From Acanthaster planci (Eukaryota > Echinodermata > Asteroidea > Valvatida > Acanthasteridae), in assembly GCF_001949145.1 (NCBI RefSeq), contig NW_019091375.1, positions 2,011,351 to 2,052,397 on the forward strand: DNA of 41,047 bases, in the 5' to 3' direction. Made by a program: the position numbers and the translations under genes. This document shows, one piece after another, positions 35,401 through 41,047 of this stretch; within the stretch, counting starts at the first letter, position 1; the number at the start of each line of letters is the position of its first letter. Below the pieces are notes generated by a model that saw only the letters and a program-made list of their open reading frames with translations, did not search any database and had not been told where the DNA came from.

Positions 35401-38400
35401 GTGATGCGGAGAGGACCTCGGATCGTCATCGAGGGGGCTGGGATGGCGGACGTGGAGCTGGACGTGGAGGAAATCGTTGATGTAGAAGAGGTTGAGCTGG
35501 ACCGCCCGTTAGAAGATGTCGGGTAAGAATTCAGAAATGCCCGAGGTTAAACAAAAATGCTGTTTAAAATGTTGGGAAATCCCACCTTCAGCCCGGTGCA
35601 GAAGTAACCACACGTAACCTCTCACATGACAGGAAGACAGAAATTGTCACAAGTCCTCATCCACATGAGGACTTGTGTTCAACCTTTACACGTACATCTC
35701 CAGAACGACATTGACGCTCCACAAAAACAAACAAAAAAACCTCTATTTTCTTCGAGCATGGAAACCATAAATTGATGGAACTCCTGAAAACAAAAACTGC
35801 CGGGTGCAAAGTGGACCCTGACGGAAATTTCCACTGGAGAGGATTCCTCCATCAATACAATCTGAAACAAGTCCACTTGACTATATTTGCCTCCTATTCC
35901 CATCCAATTGGAGTGTGACTATGGTAGAGGTGAACATCTTTGGGGAATATGTCGTCCAACCACTCCTCTTCCACCCCATCTAACCCTCAAAAGGGATTTT
36001 GGTTCGGAGGGATTTACCCTATATGAAATACTCTGTACATGTTTTCACAGCAAGACAACGAATGGTGGAGAGCTTTTCCTTGACAACAGCAGCTTTCTTG
36101 ATCAGGATAGCAGGTACCTTTAAAACTCTTGGAGCTGTGGATTATATACATCTCTAACTTTCAGATACATTTCTGTCTTGTCAGTGTTTGGTTTTCAGTT
36201 AGTAAAGATAGAGTGTTCGAACAAAGACAAACTTGGAAAGAAATGAAACAATCTTCCGCTTTCCTGTCAAACATTTTGTTCAATCAGGCTTTAAACAAAC
36301 AACAAAATGTATGCGAGCTTTAGAATTACAATGACAATGGAAAAGTTCTGCAAACAGTTTGCCTACTTTCCACTGCAAGGTGCACTCAATCAAAGTTTAG
36401 AGCTGACCTCCATTGTGAGAGGGAATCTGTCTTTTCTCCTAAACATGCTAAAATGGTAGGCCTCTGCTCATATACATGTATGAGGATGACGGATCAACAT
36501 TTCTGTCTTGGATACTGTGTTTTTATTGGCCCAGGGCGATCAAGTGACAGGGTGACATGACCGCATGTCACACTCACCATTAGATAGTACATCAGCCAGT
36601 GTTGTGTGATATTGTTTGTATACATGTACACACACACCCCAGTAGTGTACAGGATAATTAATGCAGAGACGGTTAACTGTTTATTTTGATCGATTCCTTT
36701 GGTTGCCCTTAATATCCCTTGAAAAATAAGAGAAAAAATCAATACAGAGATGTGACAAAACCATTGTTGACTGCAGCGATGTGAGATATGACGTTTTGAA
36801 GACCACGCATACAAGTAGCCCCGTTGGCTTTGCCTCTGGCACTATGCATCCCTCAGGTCTTCAAAGCACATCACAGCATTCAACAATTGTTAAATGTCGC
36901 ACGCCCCTCATCACTGTTGCTCATCAATAAACATTGCGACTGATCATCTCTGCAGCCAAGGCAGCCTGCTTCTCAGTGAGATTCCCCAGCTTCCTGATGA
37001 CATCATCACGCCACTGCTCCTATCTAATGAATCTAGCCAGTGCTTCCTCGAGGATTCAGACCTAGAGAGTAAGTGTAGGCCTTCTTTTCACTTGCATTAA
37101 GTGCCTGCAAGATTACCTTGTGGTTCTGTGGAAACTTTGGTCTGGTTTCCAGACAGCGTTTTCCATGCTTTTTCTGCTTCATGGCATGTATTTTAGTTAC
37201 ATGTGTTTAAGAGACATGATGTCACGCTTTGTTAACATGTGTGTGCTGTCACGTGGGACATCCAACCTCATTACTAGAGAAAAGTGAACATGTAAAGAAA
37301 GCATGGCATCATGTTTTAGGTCTATTGAAATTGACTTTTATCGTTAAAAGAAATTATTTTACCTTTTTTTCAATGGTTTAATTTGATCTGATGGAAAAAA
37401 GTGGCTTGTTAGAATTTCATGTGAATGTTTTTCATTTAAAGAAAATGTTACCATACATGTACACAACTAGAGGGAAGTAATCTAATATTCCAATATTTTA
37501 TGAAGCAAAAATTATTGTTTAGCATCTTGTATTCTGCCAGAGACACTTCAATCAGAGAAATACGCAATCCCGCCCACCATCAATCGGCTCAACACAACAA
37601 AATCGGATGACGAGATTGTTTTGACTATCTTGGAACTGGAGAAGGAATCCAGGACAAGCAGCTCCATGCACAGCTCTCCGGACTCCATCGGTAACCAGCA
37701 TGCTGATCCCACTCCTGACACCACTTCTGTCAATGTCGCGGATCAAGCAGGGTTGCCTGATCACCTTCAGGGCGCTCTCCTGGAGGCCTACCGGCTCATG
37801 ACCGGCAAGTCTGGCACTGCTGACAGTCCTCCTGCAGTGATTCTCAGCCCCATCAGGCTGTCCGGGCTCAGCAGTCTGAATGAAAAGCTGAGCCCAAACA
37901 AAAGTTCCTTCTACCTCATCAGCCCGGTCAAACAGGACAGTTTTTCTCTGGAAGCTGATGACGAGGAGAAGATGCTCCTGTCAAGTGAGAACGATGAAGA
38001 CCAAATAACTGAATCCATGGCTCGTTTTGCATCAAGAGCCCTAAGTAGCCAAGGCCTCAATACGTGCAACCAAAAACCGGCCGAGTCGGATCTCGAAGTC
38101 TCCGATGTCAGTTCAAGCCAGCAGGTCTACCAGGGAGCCAAACAAGCCCTCCTGAATGGCCAGATTGTCGGTAAGACCCCAGCTGGCCCACAATCCAGCT
38201 GCCACCAACCCCAGTCCACACTGATCTGCATTGATTCAGGCACACCGACGAAGAATCAGCCTCAGTTACCATATTCACTACCTGCGACGGTCCCATTGGC
38301 ACTACAATTTGGCAGTCAGAATCCCAACAGTGCTTATCCCACTTCTGACACCGAAGTACACATGGGCTCGTCGTATACAAGCACCTCGCCCTGTTTGTCA

Positions 38401-40917
38401 CCATTGTCCACCTCTACTCTGTCAACGCCGGGACGGTACATGAGCCTCACTCACGTCTCCCAGAGTTCAGCAGAGACCTCATTATCATCTGAGCTACCCA
38501 AGGAACCTTACAGGTACACGTAAAAAACATTTTATAAAAATGCCGTCTTATTGTCATCTTGGGGCAAGTTCAGGGATGAAATATACAGTCACCGTGACTA
38601 GTTACCTTGGCACACAAGCAATACTTGGTCACTCTGGTGACCCGGCCCGTTAAAGTACTTTGTTAAACCAATTGTAAGTCACATTTTGTTGTTGGGTTGC
38701 TTTGCCCATTGCGTTCACTATATGTGGTCTTACAGTCACATTCTTGTCATAGATTTCTTCAGAAACCACATGTAATTATGAAAAGAACTGATCACCAGCA
38801 ATACGACAATAAGGCCTGGTTCCAGATGGTTGGCTAGACAGTCCAACTGTCCATTGTTGCAGTTGACGCTGGTCGATCCGCAATCCGTCTTAACTTGCCC
38901 TTGTTGGCAAAAATAATAAAAAATACTGACGGACGACCTGTAGATGTAATATTGCAGGTCAGTAGTGAATGAAATATGGTATGGTTTTTTAGTAATTGGA
39001 ACAGTGAATGCGTATTTTCAAACTGGACTTCTCGGCATTTGTCACAGATGTTCACTTGAATTGTTGACTTGGACACCAGTCAGACTCGAGTTCCAATTTG
39101 GCTTCAGCTCGACTTGGGAGAAACTTACTGTAGACTTGACGTGAATAAAGTTGTCTTGTTGAAATAGCTAATGGGCAACAGAACATCTGTGACAACGTTT
39201 GATATGCTAAACCAAAAACGTGTTTCTGTTATAGTGATGTTTTATACCAGGACACGTAGCATTTTGTGATGTATTTAATTAAGCAGAGTGGGGCTGTGCC
39301 GAATACTTGATTATCGAATATTCCAATATTAATTTCCGAATTCAATCATTCGAATGCAAACTTCATAAAAAGGGACTCTTTTCTTTTGTTTTAAATGAGA
39401 AAAATTGCACTATGGAGTCTTGTTTCAAGCGGATTCAAAGGAAAAGCGACAGAAATCTAACAGCGATTCAAAAAGTACATTACTCATTCAAAAAATTAAA
39501 AGGAAAAGAAATTTTCAACAGGGCAAGAAGTATTGTTGGTCTCTTAAACTCCTAGACGTAAGAAGCTATCATGGTGATTATAAAGTACCATTGTGCATAG
39601 TATTGCAACTGATTTTGTCTGGTTTTGTTCTTCAACAATCTGCTGGTCAGTATGACCCATTACTCGGATATTCAAACTGAATGTCAAATTATTCAAATTG
39701 ACTCAGCCCTAAAGCAGAGAGGGCAAATTTAAAATACCATTAGGCTAGAACATCAATAAAGATGTCAGAAAAAGTGTAAACACATACATGTACATGTACT
39801 GGTACATGTACGTATAAATATAATGCAATGTACATGTACATGTACCATACAAAGGCTTGAAGAAATGAACTGGAACATTGGACTTGATTCGGGAAAATTG
39901 ACTTGTGACGTGACTTGTAAAAAATGACTTGTGTCGTGACTCAACTTGTTCATGTACATGTAGCTTAAGAATGAGTTGATCAAAACACTGACATCTGTAT
40001 CTACCTCAGCTGGTCCCAGTCCAGCTCGCCAGTCATCAAGCAGGAGCCGTGGGACTGGACCGATCCCCCCGACCTACAGGCCGACGAATCCCTGGACGAT
40101 ATGATGGGTGACGAGGATCTCCTGGCCAAATACTACCAGTGCCTGGGTGGAGTGGACACGGCCAGGGGGAACCGGTCCGAGCAGGGACAATTGGAGGTGC
40201 CCGACTGGAATGCGGAGAAGAAAGTAAGATGAGGATTGGGAATCAAGTGGTTAGGGCTTGGCATTGCCCCTGGCTGCCAGCACTAGTCATGAGGCAGCAG
40301 TACATGTGTGCTTCGTGAGGTGGAAACCTCCTCCTTGACTCTGTGATGTTGTACTGCTAAGAAACTCTTAAATTGACGTTTGCCATCAGAACAAGAAAGA
40401 TGCTTCATACCAAAATTGTTCTTGCTCTGTTCGCACTGTGACTGGGTTGCTCTTGGAAAAAAATCTTGAAATCTGCTAAAAGTGCCGAAAATACATAATA
40501 GCCTGTAACCATGGAAACAAACTGTACAGGTATCTGAATTACAGCTGATCACTTTAGTTTGAAATCCTCCCTAGGTTTCCTGTTTCATTTCTTAGCAATT
40601 GCCCAAACAGTTTACGAAACAAATAATGCAACAGCAGCGTGAAAGTACGGGACAAGAGAAGTCTTTGATAACGAAGTTCTTACCTCGTGCAGGTTGCAAG
40701 CCAGTCTCCCGGTGATGGTATCACATCATCCGCATCACCCACGTCTTCATCACTGTTGTCATTCTCCTTGGCAACAGGCCGCATCTCCACGGGCTCCCCG
40801 GCAACGGACGGTCTGCAGAGCGCCGAATACCAGGTGGTTCCCAGCCTGTCCACCAACGGCAACCCTGCTGTCAGGCAAGACCAGATGACGGGGAACAAAT
40901 TCGACTCTCGGGGACGG
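26059..40917 (+). CDS. Large bHLH-domain protein, 15 exons, at least 1380 aa (3' end beyond window)
   Basis: Fifteen exons joined at GT-AG sites keep one open frame through 14 introns of all phases. The N-terminus has a basic stretch RRDEKKKRRRESDAKWRSN (81-99) and a helix-loop-helix spanning exons 1-2: SNLSVCFKHLETKLL, loop PGRNCTKTRLSK, then EMIVQKTVQKVQYLEAVF. This implies a nuclear DNA-binding or dimerising regulator. The rest is low in recognisable folds. It includes a Ser/Pro-rich segment (about 289-540), a Lys/Arg-rich segment (620-760) with IKKE, an acidic stretch ELDVEEIVDVEEVELD (near 830) and an acidic C-part with VIKQEP. IKKE and IKQE fit the sumoylation consensus. I do not recognise the orthologue. 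Large size excludes the small MYC/HES-type proteins; kinship with MEIOSIN/BHMG1 (bHLH plus HMG box) is a guess, and no HMG box is visible in the window. Confidence 0.8.
27288..27369 (+). CDS. bHLH gene exon 2 (helix 2)
   Basis: The acceptor is TTGCTAG and the donor GTGAGA. It encodes EMIVQKTVQKVQYLEAVF and MFLKQADRH, the second HLH helix. With exon 1 it reads KTRLSKEMIVQ, the usual loop/helix 2 pattern of bHLH proteins. Confidence 0.88.
27695..27797 (+). CDS. bHLH gene exon 3
   Basis: It encodes GNKSCFSPTRGHQSLQ followed by SARREFARKFYYKYRQKP. The acceptor is TATTTTAG. The donor at 27798 (AAG|GTCATT) is chosen because it gives phase 2, the phase exon 4 needs. Reading on to 27858 would break the frame with exon 4 and add a Phe-rich intron-like stretch. 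Confidence 0.72.
28460..28650 (-). mobile_element. tRNA-derived SINE, family 1, copy B
   Basis: It lies in a bHLH-gene intron, antisense. The A box TGGTGTAGTGG (28640-28630) and B box GGTTCGAATCC (28607-28597) are intact. The body matches copy A at 6735-7003, including CCTCCCACCTCTGAAAC. The two are diverged, so insertions are not recent. Confidence 0.82.
28736..28917 (+). CDS. bHLH gene exon 4
   Basis: It encodes a polar, Thr/Glu-rich segment (STETTSVEKTEPKAVQQEG ... SRSNVPR). The acceptor is CCCTCTAG. The donor is GTTAGA at 28918, with GTCCAA at 28901 as a weaker alternative. Phase 2 in, 1 out. Confidence 0.7.
29102..29270 (-). mobile_element. tRNA-derived SINE, family 2, with 12-bp target-site duplication
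   Basis: The flanks AAAATAGGCGTA at 29090-29101 and 29271-29282 are identical 12-mers. On the minus strand the head reads GATCGGTGGTCGAGTGGTTAA, with an A box TGGTCGAGTGG (29261-29251) and B box GGTTCGAGTCC (29216-29206). A long variable arm suggests a class II tRNA ancestor. It lies in a bHLH-gene intron, antisense. Confidence 0.88.
30231..30356 (+). CDS. bHLH gene exon 5
   Basis: It completes a split Glu codon and encodes RAVPSTPTKSLVCEERDL and DTEDSWPETLNLTPKH. The acceptor is TCTACAAG and the donor GTAAGC. Phases 1 in and 1 out are consistent with neighbours. No domain was recognised. Confidence 0.75.
30721..31476 (+). CDS. bHLH gene exon 6, Ser/Pro repeat segment
   Basis: A 756-nt exon with about fifteen Ser-Pro dipeptides, many in the form SPAR, SPAK, SPAI or SPVR, spaced 8-25 residues apart. 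Such segments are disordered and rich in proline-directed kinase sites. The acceptor is TTCCAAAG and the donor GTAAGT at 31477. The open frame happens to run on to 31562, but the next exon fits the phase. Confidence 0.83.
31477..32554. other. bHLH gene intron 6
   Basis: Unassigned intron sequence. No further exon or clear mobile element was recognised. Confidence 0.45.
32555..32693 (+). CDS. bHLH gene exon 7
   Basis: It encodes an acidic segment (GPETAQILTSPDQADDAP ... PSWKEDD). The acceptor TTATTCAAG and donor GTGAGT fit phases 1 and 2. No domain was recognised. Confidence 0.75.
33220..33604 (+). CDS. bHLH gene exon 8, basic segment
   Basis: It encodes RNSMDPGCSESLLKHAEMP followed by a Lys/Arg/Pro-rich part (RYQKRTPYGTPRSATH ... 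GPKRAKSGRCKRLF) and ends with PIIKKEK, a sumoylation-like motif. The acceptor is TTGTCCAG and the donor GTGCCC. A possible internal donor, GTATCA at 33380, would remove the basic part and could be used alternatively. Confidence 0.75.
34488..34612 (+). CDS. bHLH gene exon 9
   Basis: It encodes INAGSMVGDGKKAPRRKYHK and RATAARVRPRNPLNSEVGSHV, strongly basic and possibly a second nuclear-localisation segment. The acceptor is TTGACCAG and the donor GTGAGT. Phase 0 in, 2 out. Confidence 0.75.
35241..35522 (+). CDS. bHLH gene exon 10, basic then acidic
   Basis: A Ser/Arg/Lys-rich part (AKLRSQSKASRRKSQTPRKV) runs directly into an acidic repeat, MADVELDVEEIVDVEEVELD. The charge switch within one exon suggests an interaction or activation segment; this is an inference. 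The acceptor is TTCGTCAAG and the donor GTAAGA. Confidence 0.77.
35648..35677. repeat. Perfect 13-bp hairpin in intron
   Basis: The arms 35648-35660 (CACAAGTCCTCAT) and 35665-35677 are exact complements with a CCAC loop, 125 bp past exon 10. Confidence 0.8.
36051..36113 (+). CDS. bHLH gene exon 11
   Basis: A 63-nt exon encoding KTTNGGELFLDNSSFLDQDS. The acceptor is TTTTCACAG and the donor GTACCT. Phases 2 and 2 match exons 10 and 12. Confidence 0.72.
36956..37068 (+). CDS. bHLH gene exon 12
   Basis: It encodes QGSLLLSEIPQLPDDIITPL and LLSNESSQCFLEDSDLE, an acidic-hydrophobic pattern like transactivation segments. The acceptor is TCTCTGCAG and the donor GTAAGT. Confidence 0.78.
37541..38513 (+). 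CDS. bHLH gene exon 13, largest exon
   Basis: A 973-nt exon of Ser/Asp/Glu-rich sequence with several ILSPIRLSG, KLSPNKSSF and LISPVKQDSF segments and a short helical-looking part, LQGALLEAYRLMTGK. SP motifs echo those of exon 6. The acceptor is ATTCTGCCAG and the donor GTACAC. No known domain was recognised. Confidence 0.82.
38514..40009. other. bHLH gene intron 13 with ACATGTAC microsatellite
   Basis: No exon recognised. Positions 39783-39846 are made of palindromic ACATGTAC/TGTACATG words, a microsatellite also scattered elsewhere in the window. The open frames at 39307-39680 show no splice logic. Confidence 0.55.
40010..40223 (+). CDS. bHLH gene exon 14
   Basis: It encodes WSQSSSPVIKQEPWDWTDPP, then ADESLDDMMGDEDLLAKYYQ and more. 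VIKQEP is a classical sumoylation consensus, and the acidic Asp/Leu/Met run resembles an activation domain. The acceptor is TCTACCTCAG and the donor GTAAGA. Phase 2 in, 0 out. Confidence 0.8.
40693..40917 (+). CDS. bHLH gene exon 15 (last visible)
   Basis: 75 codons in phase 0, Ser/Thr/Gly-rich (VASQSPGDGITSSASPTS ... KFDSRGR). The acceptor is CCTCGTGCAG. The donor at 40918 is GTGGGT, weaker than the others. No stop codon is reached, so the gene continues beyond 41047. Confidence 0.72.
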
Positions 40918-41047
40918 GTGGGTAAAAAATCTGCTTTTGACACATTTTTTTGGGGGGTAGAAACGGGGACCAGGGAAGGGTAAGGGGGTTAGGGTTGAAG
41001 GGATATCTTGGATCAGGGTTGAGATTTGGGCTGGAGTAGGTGGAGTT

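Noticed and set aside
39307-39680. Overlapping open frames in intron 13 as exons
   Set aside because: No flanking splice sites in a compatible phase, and A-rich low-complexity content.

Overview
This is eukaryotic nuclear DNA from an animal: short exons with GT-AG introns, long introns, degenerate retroelements and tRNA-derived SINEs. The abundant ACATGTAC-type microsatellite and the protein similarities suggest a marine invertebrate, perhaps an echinoderm or another invertebrate deuterostome. The phylum is an inference. No bacterial operon, CRISPR array or phage feature is present. One base, at 1453, is undetermined.

Left part (1-6600, minus strand): the first three coding exons of a C2-cap HAD phosphatase of the phosphoglycolate/glycerol-3-phosphate phosphatase (PGP/PDXP) family. 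The gene starts at 6588 and runs off the left edge. Its introns hold a nested repeat insertion (1226-1615) and a fold-back element (5691-6351). A tRNA-derived SINE lies just upstream of the start codon (about 6735-7003).

Middle (9810-15226, minus strand): a complete three-exon catechol O-methyltransferase-like gene encoding 237 residues. Its catalytic lysine position holds glutamate. A dead, 5'-truncated LINE lies in its second intron, and five ACCAAT motifs lie upstream of its start.

Intergenic repeat zone (about 15640-25000): a decayed Ty3/gypsy-type retroelement (about 16420-18870) interrupted by a roughly 62-bp minisatellite, followed by a long-armed inverted repeat, a 57-bp tandem duplication, a hairpin-rich block and a 0.7-kb element with inverted termini.

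Right part (26059 to the right edge, plus strand): a large gene whose 15 exons join without a frame break into 1380 codons, still open at the window edge. The N-terminus is a divergent basic helix-loop-helix domain. The rest is a long, mostly disordered, Ser/Pro-rich and charged protein with sumoylation-like motifs. I cannot assign it firmly to a named family; a link to the germline bHLH proteins (MEIOSIN/BHMG1, STRA8) is only a hypothesis. This is the most interesting item in the window. The three genes do not form an evident pathway.
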